NCBI RefSeq assembly: GCF_035984415.1
Contig: NZ_CP130720.1
Coordinates: 2,170,001-2,234,000, forward strand
Reading direction: 5' to 3'
Length of the DNA: 64,000 nucleotides
From: Streptomyces sp. NBC_01296
Lineage (GTDB): Bacteria > Actinomycetota > Actinomycetes > Streptomycetales > Streptomycetaceae
Notes under the pieces: model-generated
What the model saw: only the letters and a program-made list of their open reading frames with translations
Told to the model about the DNA's origin: nothing
The model's database searches: none
Shown here: piece after piece, positions 1 through 8,783 of the stretch
How the letters are laid out: each line of letters starts with the position of its first letter
Numbering within the stretch: position 1 is the stretch's first letter
Position numbers and translations under genes: made by a program

Positions 1-1374
1 CGCGCCCTCGCCGGCGGTCTCCCACTGGCGCTCCGGCGGCAGCGGGCGGGCCTTGACCCGGCGCAGCAGCTCGGCCACGGGCGCCGGGGCGTCCACGACC
101 TGGCCGGTGGGCATGATCGTGCCCATCTCCATGGCGTTCAGCTGGCGGAACTCGACCGGGTCCATGCCCAGCTTCGCCGCGAGCTTGTCCATCTGGGCCT
201 CGTAGGCGAAGCAGGCCTGGACGGCGCCGAAGCCGCGCATCGCGCCGCAGGGCGGGTTGTTCGTGTAGAGCGCGATCGCCTCGATGTCCACGTCCTCCAG
301 GACGTAGGGACCGACCGAGAGGGAGGAGGCGTTGCCCACGACCGCCGGGGAGGCGGACGCGTACGCGCCGCCGTCCAGGACGATCTTGCACTTCATGTGC
401 GTGAGCTTGCCGTCCTTGGTGGCGCCGTGCTCGTAGTACAGCTTCGCCGGGTGACGGTGCACGTGGCCGAAGAAGGACTCGAACCGGTTGTAGACGATCT
501 TGACCGGCTTGTTCGTGGCCAGGGCCAGGAGGCAGGCGTGGATCTGCATCGAGATGTCCTCGCGGCCACCGAAGGCACCGCCGACGCCCGAGAGCGTCAT
601 ACGGACCTTCTCCGGCGGCAGGCCGAGGACCGGGGCGATCTGCTGGAGGTCCGAGTGCAGCCACTGGGTGGCGACGTACAGCTCGACACCGCCGTCCTCG
701 GACGGCACGGCCAGACCGGACTCCGGGCCGAGGAAGGCCTGGTCCTGCATGCCGAAGGTGTACTCGCCCTCGACGATGACGTCGGCGCGCTTGCGGGCCT
801 CTTCCACGTTGCCGCGGATGATCGGCTGGCGGTGCACGATGTTCGGGTGCGGGACGTGACCGATGTGGTGGTCGTCGCGGCCCTCGTGGATCAGCGGCGC
901 GCCCTCGGCGAGGGCGGACGCCTCGTCGGTGACGAGCGGCAGCTCGCGGTAGTCGATCTTGATCTTGGCGGCCGCGCGGCGGGCGGTCTCCGGGTGGTCG
1001 GCGGCCACGAGGGCGACCGGCTCACCGTGGTGGCGTACCCGGCCGTTGGCGAGAACCGGGGTGTCCTGGATCTCGAGGCCGTAGTTCTTCATCTCGGCCG
1101 GCAGGTCGTCGTACGTCAGCACCGAGTACACGCCGGGCATGGCGAGCGCCTCGGAGATGTCGATGGAGACGATCTCGGCGTGGGCGACGGTGCTGCGCAG
1201 GGTCTGGCCCCAGAGCATGTCCTCGTGCCACATGTCCGAGGAGTACGCGAACTCACCGGTGACCTTGAGGGTGCCGTCCGGGCGGAGAATCGATTCGCCG
1301 ATGCCGCCCTTGTTGTGCTTCTGGGTGACGTTCGTCGGCGTACCGGCGGGCACGGTGCGGGTGTTCTGAGCCAT
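1..1374 (-). CDS. xanthine dehydrogenase, molybdopterin-binding subunit (3' end cut off by window)
   Basis: Large catalytic subunit of a three-gene xanthine dehydrogenase, which oxidises hypoxanthine/xanthine to urate with a molybdenum cofactor. 458 codons are visible and the frame is open to the left edge, so the C-terminal part lies outside the window. Family signatures are present: GGAFGGRED around residues 265-273 and AMRGFGAVQ around residues 379-387, both lining the Mo-cofactor pocket. The N-terminus (about residues 20-150) is the aldehyde-oxidase/xanthine-dehydrogenase a/b hammerhead. ATG at 1374 lies 2 nt after the stop of the iron-sulfur subunit gene, so it is translationally coupled as third gene of the operon. 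CO dehydrogenase or another hydroxylase of the family is possible, but the divergent PucR regulator favours purine use. Confidence 0.93.
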   Translation of the reverse strand, partial: MAQNTRTVPAGTPTNVTQKHNKGGIGESILRPDGTLKVTGEFAYSSDMWHEDMLWGQTLRSTVAHAEIVSIDISEALAMPGVYSVLTYDDLPAEMKNYGLEIQDTPVLANGRVRHHGEPVALVAADHPETARRAAAKIKIDYRELPLVTDEASALAEGAPLIHEGRDDHHIGHVPHPNIVHRQPIIRGNVEEARKRADVIVEGEYTFGMQDQAFLGPESGLAVPSEDGGVELYVATQWLHSDLQQIAPVLGLPPEKVRMTLSGVGGAFGGREDISMQIHACLLALATNKPVKIVYNRFESFFGHVHRHPAKLYYEHGATKDGKLTHMKCKIVLDGGAYASASPAVVGNASSLSVGPYVLEDVDIEAIALYTNNPPCGAMRGFGAVQACFAYEAQMDKLAAKLGMDPVEFRQLNAMEMGTIMPTGQVVDAPAPVAELLRRVKARPLPPERQWETAGEGA

Positions 1375-1376
1375 GG

Positions 1377-1982
1377 TCAGACCGCCTCTCCCTGACGGGC
1401 GGCCGCGAGGCGGACCGCGTCGAGGATCTTCTCGTAACCCGTGCAGCGGCAGAGGTTGCCGGACAGGGCCTCACGGATGTCCTGGTCGGACGGGTCGGAG
1501 TTCTGCTCCAGGAGCGCGTCCGCCTGGACGAGCAGACCGGGGGTGCAGAAACCGCACTGGACGGCGCCGGCGTCGATGAACGCCTGCTGGATGCCGGAGA
1601 GCTCGACGCCCTCACCGGTCTGGGAGTCACCGGGCTTGGCGGCCCAGCGCTTGGCCTCGTCGGTGGTGACGCCGTTGCCGCCGCAGCCGCCGCCGGTGCC
1701 ACAGGCACCGCCGTGGCCGTGCTCCTCGCGCTGCTTGGCGAAGTCCGCCAGGCCCTCGACGGTCACGACGTCGCGGTCTTGGACCTGACCGGCCGCGACC
1801 AGGCAGGAACAGACCGGCACGCCGTCGAGGCGGACGGTGCAGGAACCGCACTCGCCCTGCTCACAGGCGTTCTTCGAACCCGGCAGGCCCAGGCGCTCGC
1901 GCAGGACGTAGAGGAGGGACTCGCCCTCCCAGACGTCGTCGGCTTCCTGCGGACGGCCGTTGACAGTGAAATTGACGCGCAT
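1377..1982 (-). CDS. xanthine dehydrogenase, 2Fe-2S subunit
   Basis: Small electron-transfer subunit (201 aa). The N-terminal plant-ferredoxin-type cluster uses C40, C45, C48 and C60 (CEQGECGSC then VCSC). The C-terminal helical 2Fe-2S domain has QCGFCTPG near residue 142 and CRCTGY near residue 177. Between the two domains, about residues 86-125, sits an extra Gly/His/Cys-rich stretch (HGHGGACGTGGGCGGNG) with two additional cysteines, C94 and C100, that classical XdhC/CoxS-type subunits do not need. It carries electrons from the Mo centre to FAD. ATG at 1982 is 2 nt from the FAD-subunit stop and its own stop is 2 nt before the Mo-subunit start, giving a tightly packed operon. Confidence 0.95.
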   Translation of the reverse strand: MRVNFTVNGRPQEADDVWEGESLLYVLRERLGLPGSKNACEQGECGSCTVRLDGVPVCSCLVAAGQVQDRDVVTVEGLADFAKQREEHGHGGACGTGGGCGGNGVTTDEAKRWAAKPGDSQTGEGVELSGIQQAFIDAGAVQCGFCTPGLLVQADALLEQNSDPSDQDIREALSGNLCRCTGYEKILDAVRLAAARQGEAV

Positions 1983-1984
1983 GG

Positions 1985-2878
1985 TTACGCAGCCCCTTCA
2001 AGCGAGCGGCCGTTCGTGCCGCGGTACTGCTCCCACGTCCAGACGAGCTGACGGCGAGCCATGATGCCTACCGCGTGGCGGCGGTACTTCGCCGTGCCGC
2101 GGACGTCGTCGATCGGGTTGGCCGCGCCGGTGGCGAGCTCACCGAACTGCTTGGCGATCGACGGGGTGATGACCTTGCCGGACTCCCAGAAGCCGCCCTC
2201 TTCGAGCGCGGCGTTCAGGAACTCCTCGGCGGCCTTCGCCCGGATCGGGGTCGGCGCGGCCGAACCGATGCCGGTGCGGACCGTCCGGGTGTCGGGGTGC
2301 AGCGCCAGGCCGAAGGCGCACACGGCGATGACCATCGCGTTGCGGGAGCCGACCTTGGAGTACTGCTGCGGGCCCGTGGCGTTCTTGATGTGGACCGTCT
2401 TGATGAGCTCGTCGGCGGAGAGCGCGTTGCGCTTGACGCCCGTGTAGAACTCGTCGATCGGGATGAGGCGGGAGCCGCGTACGGACTCGACCTCGACCTC
2501 GGCGCCGGCGGCGAGGAGGGCGGGGTGGGAGTCACCGGCGGGCGAGGCGCAACCGAGGTTGCCGCCGACACCGCCGCGGTTGCGGATCTGCGGGGACGCG
2601 ACCGTGTGCGAGGCGAGCGCGAGACCCGGCAGCGTGCCGCGCAGGTTCTCCATGATCTGGGTGTACGGGACGGAGGCGCCCAGCTTGGTGACCTCCTCGC
2701 CTACCTCCCACTCCCGCAGCAGTCCGATGCGGTTGAGGTCAAGGAGGTACTCCGGACGGCGGTGGTCGAAGTTGATCTCGACCATGATGTCGGTGCCACC
2801 CGCAATCGGCACAGCTGTGGGGTACTCGGCCTTAGCGGCGAGCGCCTCCTCCCAGCTGGCGGGGCGAAGGAAGTCCAT
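1985..2878 (-). CDS. xanthine dehydrogenase, FAD-binding subunit
   Basis: Medium subunit (297 aa) of the molybdenum hydroxylase; it binds FAD and passes electrons on to the final acceptor. Both FAD-binding signatures of the CoxM/XdhB family are present: PIAGGTDIMVE near residue 24 and the Gly-rich RNRGGVGGNLGCASPAGD near residue 98. The C-terminal CO-dehydrogenase flavoprotein domain spans about residues 175-280, and the length is typical. It is the first gene of the operon, and its upstream 255 bp is shared with the divergent PucR gene, so the operon promoter must lie there. A purine-rich GAAGAAGAAGAGAG stretch lies just upstream of the ATG as a possible ribosome-binding region. Confidence 0.94.
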   Translation of the reverse strand: MDFLRPASWEEALAAKAEYPTAVPIAGGTDIMVEINFDHRRPEYLLDLNRIGLLREWEVGEEVTKLGASVPYTQIMENLRGTLPGLALASHTVASPQIRNRGGVGGNLGCASPAGDSHPALLAAGAEVEVESVRGSRLIPIDEFYTGVKRNALSADELIKTVHIKNATGPQQYSKVGSRNAMVIAVCAFGLALHPDTRTVRTGIGSAAPTPIRAKAAEEFLNAALEEGGFWESGKVITPSIAKQFGELATGAANPIDDVRGTAKYRRHAVGIMARRQLVWTWEQYRGTNGRSLEGAA

Positions 2879-3133
2879 GTGCGGCTCTCTTCTTCTTCAT
2901 CGTGTCGTTCACTTCAAGCCAGGAGGCCCGGGGGGCCCTCGACTGGTCGTTCACGTGCTGTTAATGCGGTGTGGAGCCAGTACACAAGCCGCGGCTCCTC
3001 CGGGTGCAGTCACCGAAACCATGAAGGAGTTGGCTGGCGGCCTCCCTCGTCTTGTAGATTCGTATGAAAGGCAGGATGCAACGACCTGCCCGATTTCCAA
3101 CGGCAACATTCGAGACAGATCGGCGGCGACACC
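2879..3133. promoter_or_regulatory. divergent xdh/pucR control region
   Basis: 255-bp gap between the divergent xanthine dehydrogenase operon and the PucR gene. It must carry both promoters and probably the PucR operator. I see no convincing -35/-10 pair or clear operator palindrome; the right part (about 3040-3120) is noticeably more A/T-rich than the surroundings. The assignment is by position only. Confidence 0.5.
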
Positions 3134-4816
3134 ATGCGGCTGCGCGCACTGCTGGAAACCGAGGCGCTGGGGCTGCGGCTGCTGGGCGGCGAGGACGAAC
3201 TCGACCGGACGGTCCGCGGCGTCATGACGACCGACCTGAGGGATCCCAGCCGATACCTCACCGGGGGCGAACTCGTCCTCACTGGCCTGGCCTGGCGAAG
3301 AAATTCAGCCGACTCCGAGCCGTTCGTACGAATCCTGGCGAGCGCGGGCGTCGCGGGCCTCGCGGCCGGCGAGGCGGAGCTCGGGGACATCCCCGACGAT
3401 CTCGTTTCAGCCTGTCGGCGCAACCGGCTGCCGTTGTTCGCTGTGAACGAAGACGTTGCATTCGCCACGATCACGGAGTATGTGGTGCGGCAGGTCTCGG
3501 GGGAGCGCGCGGGCGATCTCGCGGCCGTCGTGGACCGGCACCGCCGCCTGATGACCTCGGGCCCCGCGGGCGGTGGACCCGACGTGGTGCTCGATCTGCT
3601 CACCACCGACCTCGATCTGCGCGCCTGGGTGCTGTCCCCCACGGGCCGGCAGATCGCCGGCGCGGGAGAACCCCTGGCACCAGGTGTCTGCGCGAAGCTG
3701 GCCGGCGAGCACCTGGCGGCGGTCCGCACCGGGCGCAGGGGCCCGCACCGGATCTCCATCCAGGGTATTACGTACTCCCTGTTCCCGATCAGGGGAGCGG
3801 GGCGGGGCCCGGGCGGTCCCGGGGCCCGTGACGTGCGCGAGAGCGTGCTCTCGGACTGGCTGCTGGCCGTCGAGGCGGACGCGGGCGACTGGCCCGCCGA
3901 GCGGCTCGACCTGCTGCAGGGCGTGACCCAGCTGATCGCCGTCGAGCGGGAGCGGCGCGACGCGGCCCGTACGGTGCGCCGCCGGCTCGCCCAGGAGGTG
4001 CTGGAGCTGGTCCAGACGGGCGCCGCGCCCGCCGAGATCGCCGCCCGCCTGCGGGTCGCGGCCCCGGTGCTGCTGCCCGGGCTGGGCACCGCCCCGCACT
4101 GGCAGGTCGTCGTGGCGCGGGTCGACTGGGAGGGCGGGGACATCCCCGGCGGCCCGGTGGCCCAGTCGCTGCTGGAGGAGATCCTGATCGACCCGTCCGT
4201 CTCGGGGCCCGAGCCCTCGGACCGGATCGCGGTGGCCCATGCGGGTGACGAGGCCATCGCGCTCGTACCGCTGCCCGCCCTGCCCGCCGAGCCCGGCGAG
4301 GAGAAGGGCGGCCCGGACAGCGCCCTGCACGCCGACGAGCTGCTCTCCGCCGTACGGGAGCCCCTGCAGGCGGGCCTCGCCGATGACGGCCGGATCACCC
4401 TGGGCGTGAGCGCGGCCGTGCACTCCGCGGAGGGGCTGCGCGGGGCGCTGGAGGAGGCCCGGCACGCCCGCCGGGTCGCCGCGGCGCGCCCGGGCCGGGT
4501 CTGCGCGGCGGGCCACCACGAGCTGGCCTCGCACGTACTGCTGCTGCCGTTCGTCCCGGACGACGTGCGCCGCGCCTTCACGGCGCGCCTGCTGGACCCG
4601 CTGCGGGACTACGACCGCCGCCACCGCGCGGAGCTCATTCCGACGCTGGAGGCGTTCTTGGACTGCGACGGCTCGTGGACGCGGTGTGCGACGCGGCTGC
4701 ACCTGCACGTCAACACCCTGCGCTACCGGGTCGGGCGAATCGAGCAGTTGACGTCGCGTGACCTGTCGCGGCTGGAGGACAAGCTCGACTTCTTCCTGGC
4801 ACTGCGGATGAGCTGA
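3134..4816 (+). CDS. PucR-family transcriptional regulator
   Basis: 560-aa regulator of the PucR type. The N-terminal PucR domain (about residues 5-125) contains the typical LTGGELVLTGLAW segment. A central GGDEF-like/CdaR region follows (about 280-450). The C-terminal helix-turn-helix has the family core TRLHLHVNTLRYRVGRIEQL (about residues 520-540). PucR proteins sense purine-degradation intermediates and control purine catabolism. Divergent transcription from the xanthine dehydrogenase operon suggests it controls that operon and perhaps itself. ATG at 3134 follows an A/G-rich region but has no strong Shine-Dalgarno. Length agrees with streptomycete PucR proteins. Confidence 0.93.
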   Translation: MRLRALLETEALGLRLLGGEDELDRTVRGVMTTDLRDPSRYLTGGELVLTGLAWRRNSADSEPFVRILASAGVAGLAAGEAELGDIPDDLVSACRRNRLPLFAVNEDVAFATITEYVVRQVSGERAGDLAAVVDRHRRLMTSGPAGGGPDVVLDLLTTDLDLRAWVLSPTGRQIAGAGEPLAPGVCAKLAGEHLAAVRTGRRGPHRISIQGITYSLFPIRGAGRGPGGPGARDVRESVLSDWLLAVEADAGDWPAERLDLLQGVTQLIAVERERRDAARTVRRRLAQEVLELVQTGAAPAEIAARLRVAAPVLLPGLGTAPHWQVVVARVDWEGGDIPGGPVAQSLLEEILIDPSVSGPEPSDRIAVAHAGDEAIALVPLPALPAEPGEEKGGPDSALHADELLSAVREPLQAGLADDGRITLGVSAAVHSAEGLRGALEEARHARRVAAARPGRVCAAGHHELASHVLLLPFVPDDVRRAFTARLLDPLRDYDRRHRAELIPTLEAFLDCDGSWTRCATRLHLHVNTLRYRVGRIEQLTSRDLSRLEDKLDFFLALRMS

Positions 4817-4970
4817 GCAGATCCGGCCAGGGGCGGTGCCGAATGCCTGACGCGGCGTCCGGACTTTGTGAAAGAGTTCACCCGACCCCTTGGCCGCAGC
4901 CGTCGATCCGTGCTCAAATTTCGGCCCAGGGCTCGACGACGTGCTGCTTGGTTGCTTTGGGGAGGGCAAT

Positions 4971-5747
4971 GTGGCGGATACCGCCATGTCCGGTGCCGGA
5001 ACTACCGGGGGAGACGACCCCCTCCAGCGGGCGATATGGCGGCTGCGCTCGCGCGGCTGTTGGACCGACGCGGCGGCCCTGCTGACGCCGCACCTGCCCG
5101 ACGCCGGCGCGGCCGTGCAGCGGACCGCGCTGCTGGTCGAGCGGTGCCTGTTCACCGGGCAGGGCTGGGCCGAGGCGGAGGACGCGCTGCGGGTCGCGGA
5201 GGCGGTGGCCCGGGACGACGACGAGCGGGGCTCGGCGGCCTGCGAGCGGGGGCAGCTGGCGTACGCGGCCACCGTGCTCGGGGTCCGCGACCGCTCGGAC
5301 GAGGCCCGGTCGGCGCTGGGCCGGGCGGCGGCGCTGCTGTCCCCGGGGTCCAGGACGCGGCCCCTGCTGGACTTCCGGCGCGGCCTGGTCGCGGAACACC
5401 TGGCGGACGCCCCCCAGTCGGCCCGGCCCGCGTACCGGCGCGCCCATGCGGGGGCCCTGGCCCACGGGGACACCCTCCTCCTGTCGTTCACCTGGCGGCA
5501 CCTGGCGGCGCTGGCCCTGCGGGACGGGGAGGTGGCGGAGGCCCGCAAGGGCTTCGCGGAGTCCTTGCGCATCCGGGAGGAGCTGGGCTTCCTGATCGGC
5601 ACGGCCCCGGCGCTGGCGGCCCTGGCCGAAGCCGAGCCGGAACCGGAGGCCGCCCGCCTCCGCGCGGAGGCCCGCCGCCTGTTCCACCTCCTGGGCGGCA
5701 TCCCCACCTGGCTGGCGGACCAACTCCAGCCGGCCCCGGCGACCTGA
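4971..5747 (+). CDS. TPR-like helical repeat protein of unknown function
   Basis: 258-aa soluble Ala/Arg/Leu-rich protein. The frame could start at ATG 4890, but GTG 4971 is preceded by a clear GGGGAGG Shine-Dalgarno (4959-4965) and is preferred. The sequence is a run of paired amphipathic helices with 33-40-residue spacing (for example ERCLFTGQGWAEAEDALRVAE and RHLAALALRDGEVAEARKGF), the look of tetratricopeptide-type repeats, so it is likely a protein-interaction scaffold. No catalytic motif, signal peptide or membrane segment is visible. It follows pucR after 154 bp in the same direction and converges on the GntR gene. Function unknown. Confidence 0.8.
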   Translation: MADTAMSGAGTTGGDDPLQRAIWRLRSRGCWTDAAALLTPHLPDAGAAVQRTALLVERCLFTGQGWAEAEDALRVAEAVARDDDERGSAACERGQLAYAATVLGVRDRSDEARSALGRAAALLSPGSRTRPLLDFRRGLVAEHLADAPQSARPAYRRAHAGALAHGDTLLLSFTWRHLAALALRDGEVAEARKGFAESLRIREELGFLIGTAPALAALAEAEPEPEAARLRAEARRLFHLLGGIPTWLADQLQPAPAT

Positions 5748-5773
5748 CGGCGCGGACCCTGCGGGGGCGCCGG

Positions 5774-6439
5774 TCAGGCGCCGGTGAAGTGGTTGCGGAT
5801 CAGGGGTTCGATCAGCGGGAGGTCGCCCGCGATCAGGGCCTCCAGTAGGGCCGAGTGCTCCGCCGCGTCCGCGACGAGGTCCGCCCTGCGGACCCGCGGA
5901 GCGCCGGGCAGCGGCCACTGGGACCGGCGGTGCAGTTCCTCGGCGACCTGGACCAGCTGGTCGTTCGCGCCCAGGGAGAGGACCTCCCGGTGGAAGGCCC
6001 GGTCCGCGTCCGCGTACCCCGGGAGGTCACCGGCCGCGGCGGCCTCGGCCGTGGCGGCCGCCGCCGGCCGCAGCGCCGCCCAGGCCTCCGCCGGGACCGT
6101 ACGGGCCAGCCGCAGCATCACCGGCACCTCCAGCAGCGCGCGGACCTCCGCCAGCTCCGCCAGGGCCCGCGGCGTGCGCGACAGCACCCGGAAGCCCCGG
6201 TTCGGCAGGCATTCCACCGCCCCCTCCAGCGCCAGCTGCTGCATCGCCTCGCGCACGGGCGTCGCGGAGACGCCGAAGCGCTCCCCCAGGGCCGGCCCGG
6301 AGTAGATCTCCCCCGGCGCCAGCTCGCCGTCGACGAGTGCGGCGCGCAGCGCGTCCAGCACCTGCGCGCGCACCGAATGGCGCAGCACCTTCTGCGTCGG
6401 GATCAGCGCCGTCACCCCGACGGGGGCCGCTTCGTGCAC
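5774..6439 (-). CDS. GntR-family transcriptional regulator (FCD/FadR type)
   Basis: 221-aa regulator. The N-terminal winged helix of the GntR family (about residues 18-85) contains the typical GELAPGEIYSGPALGERFGVS and TPVREAMQQL segments. The C-terminal all-helical FCD-like domain (about 90-215) includes AFHREVLSLGANDQLV and HSALLEAL, which supply conserved histidine/aspartate ligands for a carboxylate or metal in FadR/VanR members. The ligand cannot be predicted. It is divergent from the FhuF-like gene, with the 139-bp gap holding an iron box, so one target may be that promoter; self-regulation is also usual for the family. Confidence 0.92.
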   Translation of the reverse strand: MHEAAPVGVTALIPTQKVLRHSVRAQVLDALRAALVDGELAPGEIYSGPALGERFGVSATPVREAMQQLALEGAVECLPNRGFRVLSRTPRALAELAEVRALLEVPVMLRLARTVPAEAWAALRPAAAATAEAAAAGDLPGYADADRAFHREVLSLGANDQLVQVAEELHRRSQWPLPGAPRVRRADLVADAAEHSALLEALIAGDLPLIEPLIRNHFTGA

Positions 6440-6526
6440 TCGGTCCTCCTCTGGGTCTCGACCTGGGCCCTCCGAGAATAGGCGAATCGGTCCGGCAAGT
6501 GCTGGTACAGGCCACCGAGATCAGTT

Positions 6527-6543
6527 AAGGTAAGGCTTACCTT
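6527..6543. promoter_or_regulatory. iron box (DmdR/IdeR-type operator)
   Basis: A perfect 17-bp palindrome, AAGGTAAGGCTTACCTT, with a single central G. It closely resembles the TTAGGTTAGGCTNACCTAA consensus bound by the iron repressors DmdR (Streptomyces), IdeR and DtxR. It lies 36 bp before the start of the FhuF-like reductase gene, where repressor binding in iron-replete cells would block transcription. Confidence 0.85.
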
Positions 6544-6578
6544 TGTCTCTCGCGCCTGTGTGAATCGGTGGTTCCGCC

Positions 6579-7430
6579 ATGCCCGACAGCTCCGTCGACG
6601 CCCCGCCCCCGGCCGGCTCTGCGGTGGCGGACGCGTACGCACGCCTGTCGCAGGTGTACGACAGGCTGCAGGTCACCGAGCGCGCAGCACACGAGACCGC
6701 CCCTCGCGGTGTGGGGTGGGTCGGTGCGGATGCGCTCGCGGCGGGCGGAGCCGAGCTGGACGGGTACCTCGCCTGGGACGACGCCCAGGTCCTTCGGGAC
6801 TACGGCCGCCAGGCCCGCCCCGACGTCGTGGCCACCTTCGGCCTGCACCGGTACGCATGGCCCGCGTGCCTGCTGATCACGGCCCCCTGGTTCCTCCACC
6901 GGCGGGTGCCCCGGCTGTCGGCGCAGCAGGTGGCCTTCCATCGGACCCAGGGGCGCATGAGCGTGCGCATCGACTCCTTCGCGTGCCTGCCGGACGATCC
7001 GGCGGCCGCTCTCCCCGGGGCCCGTGTCGTGCCCGGCGAGGAGGCGCTGCGCGGTGAGGTGCGGGCTGCGGTGGCCCAGCACCTCGAGCCCCTCCTGGAC
7101 GGCTTCGGCCCGCGCATGCGGCGCGGCCGCCGCGCCCTGTGGGGCATGGTGACCGACGAGATCGTCTCGGGCGTCTGGCACCTGGGCAAGCTGGTGGGCG
7201 AGGAGCGCCGGGCCAGGGCGGAGCTGGAGGCGCTGCTGCCCGGCAGGACGGCCCCGTACACCGCGGGCGCGGCGTTCCGCATGCTCTCCGGCCCGGACGG
7301 CGAACGGCTGCCCACCCGGGACCGCGCGAGCTGCTGCCTCTTCTACACGATCCGGCCCGAGGACACCTGCACCACCTGCCCCCGCACCTGCGACGCGGAC
7401 CGCATCGTCCGCCTCACAGCTGCCGCCTGA
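6579..7430 (+). CDS. FhuF-like (2Fe-2S)-binding ferric-siderophore reductase
   Basis: 283-aa protein ending in the FhuF-type cysteine cluster: CC at about residues 251-252, then CTTCPRTC at about 266-273, the unusual C-C-x10+-C-x2-C arrangement that binds the 2Fe-2S centre. FhuF proteins reduce iron(III) in hydroxamate siderophores after uptake and release it in the cytoplasm. No signal peptide is visible, consistent with a cytoplasmic role. A perfect DmdR/IdeR-type iron box sits 36 bp upstream, so expression should rise under iron limitation. No siderophore transporter lies beside it here; it appears to be a single-gene unit with GntR divergent. Confidence 0.9.
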   Translation: MPDSSVDAPPPAGSAVADAYARLSQVYDRLQVTERAAHETAPRGVGWVGADALAAGGAELDGYLAWDDAQVLRDYGRQARPDVVATFGLHRYAWPACLLITAPWFLHRRVPRLSAQQVAFHRTQGRMSVRIDSFACLPDDPAAALPGARVVPGEEALRGEVRAAVAQHLEPLLDGFGPRMRRGRRALWGMVTDEIVSGVWHLGKLVGEERRARAELEALLPGRTAPYTAGAAFRMLSGPDGERLPTRDRASCCLFYTIRPEDTCTTCPRTCDADRIVRLTAAA

Positions 7431-7634
7431 CATCTGAACCCACTCGTCCGGCTGACCGTAATCGAACGCAATTCCGGCTGAACGAGCGGCAGTTCGAGCT
7501 ACAACACCCTATCCGGCGGGCCCCACCCCCCGATGGCGTCCACTTGCCCCGAAACCCTCATGGCGGGCCGATCTCCTGGGTCACCATGGCTCCCGGAAGG
7601 CCGCACACGCGAGGCAGAGGCAAGGGACATCCGC

Positions 7635-8696
7635 ATGAGACTGACCGACATATCGCTGGACTGGCTGCTGCCCGGCAGCCTGCTGATCCTGGGCGTACTT
7701 GCGGCAGTTGCGGTACTGGCCCGGGGCAAGCGGGAGGGCGACAAGGGCGCGGCAGACGACACGTGGGAGCGCAGCGAAGAGCGGCGGCGGCGCAAGGAAG
7801 CCGTCTACGGAACCGCCTCCTACGTCCTGCTGTTCTGCTGCGCGGCGGTGGCCGCCGCGCTCTCCTTCCACGGACTGGTCGGCTTCGGCCGGCAGAACCT
7901 GAACCTCTCCGGGGGCTGGGAGTACCTGGTCCCCTTCGGCCTCGACGGCGCCGCCATGTTCTGCTCGGTGCTCGCCGTCCGCGAGGCGAGCCACGGTGAC
8001 GCGGCCCTCGGCTCCCGCATGCTGGTCTGGCTGTTCGCGGGCGCGGCCGCCTGGTTCAACTGGGTGCACGCTCCGCGCGGCGCCGGGCACGACGGGGCCC
8101 CGCAGTTCTTCTCCGGAATGTCGCTGTCGGCGGCCGTGCTCTTCGACCGCGCCCTCAAGCAGACCCGCCGGGCGGCGCTGCGCGAACAGGGCCTGATTCC
8201 ACGGCCGTTGCCGCAGATCCGGATGGTCCGCTGGCTGCGGGCCCCCCGGGAGACCTTCGGCGCCTGGTCGCTCATGCTGCTCGAAGGGGTCCGCACCCTC
8301 GACGAGGCCGTCGACGAGGTGCGCGAGGACAAGCGCGAGCGGGAGCAGGACCGCCACCGCAGGCGCGACCAGAACCGGCTGGACCGGGCCCGCATCAAGG
8401 CCCTGGGCCGGCAGAACCGGGCGTTCGGGCGATCCCGCGCCCGCCAGGTCGACGTGCCGGGGCTGGCCCCCGGGTCGGGCTCCGCGCCGGTCGGCGCGGA
8501 GCCGGCCATAGCGGAAACGGGACAGCTGCCCGCCCCGCGCCGCCGGCCCTCCCTGCAGGCCGTGCACCGGACCGAGACCGCTGAGGTGACCGGCGCCCGG
8601 ACGGTGGACCTCACCGCCGAGGACGACACCCAGACCATCCCCCGCCTCGACTCGCTCGAGCGCAAACTCAAGGACCTGGAGCAGCAGTTCGGCTGA
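7635..8696 (+). CDS. DUF2637 (SpdB-like) membrane protein
   Basis: 353-aa protein with a lone N-terminal hydrophobic helix (about residues 10-28) and then a DUF2637 core with about three further membrane segments (about 55-75, 92-108, 130-150), followed by a long charged tail: a DEAVDEVREDKREREQDRHRRR coiled-coil-like stretch (about 220-260) and a C-terminal LDSLERKLKDLEQQ helix. DUF2637 occurs in Streptomyces conjugative-plasmid spread proteins and in chromosomal proteins of unknown role; no transfer genes are nearby. ATG 7635 is chosen over the upstream ATG 7533 because AAGGGA precedes it at 7623 and the added 34 residues look non-coding. It ends in a strong hairpin terminator. Confidence 0.88.
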   Translation: MRLTDISLDWLLPGSLLILGVLAAVAVLARGKREGDKGAADDTWERSEERRRRKEAVYGTASYVLLFCCAAVAAALSFHGLVGFGRQNLNLSGGWEYLVPFGLDGAAMFCSVLAVREASHGDAALGSRMLVWLFAGAAAWFNWVHAPRGAGHDGAPQFFSGMSLSAAVLFDRALKQTRRAALREQGLIPRPLPQIRMVRWLRAPRETFGAWSLMLLEGVRTLDEAVDEVREDKREREQDRHRRRDQNRLDRARIKALGRQNRAFGRSRARQVDVPGLAPGSGSAPVGAEPAIAETGQLPAPRRRPSLQAVHRTETAEVTGARTVDLTAEDDTQTIPRLDSLERKLKDLEQQFG

Positions 8697-8719
8697 CGCC
8701 TGCCCCCGCTCGGGACCTC

Positions 8720-8748
8720 GCAGGGCCCGCCGGTCCGGCGGGCCCTGC
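8720..8748 (+). terminator. hairpin terminator after DUF2637 gene
   Basis: Perfect 13-bp GC-rich stem (8720-8732 with 8736-8748) and a 3-nt loop, 24 nt after the DUF2637 stop and before the convergent ATPase gene. It has no U-tract, as usual in Streptomyces, and could serve both strands. Confidence 0.8.
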
Positions 8749-8783
8749 GCCGTGCGTCCCGTCGCACGGCGCGCCGTACGCGC

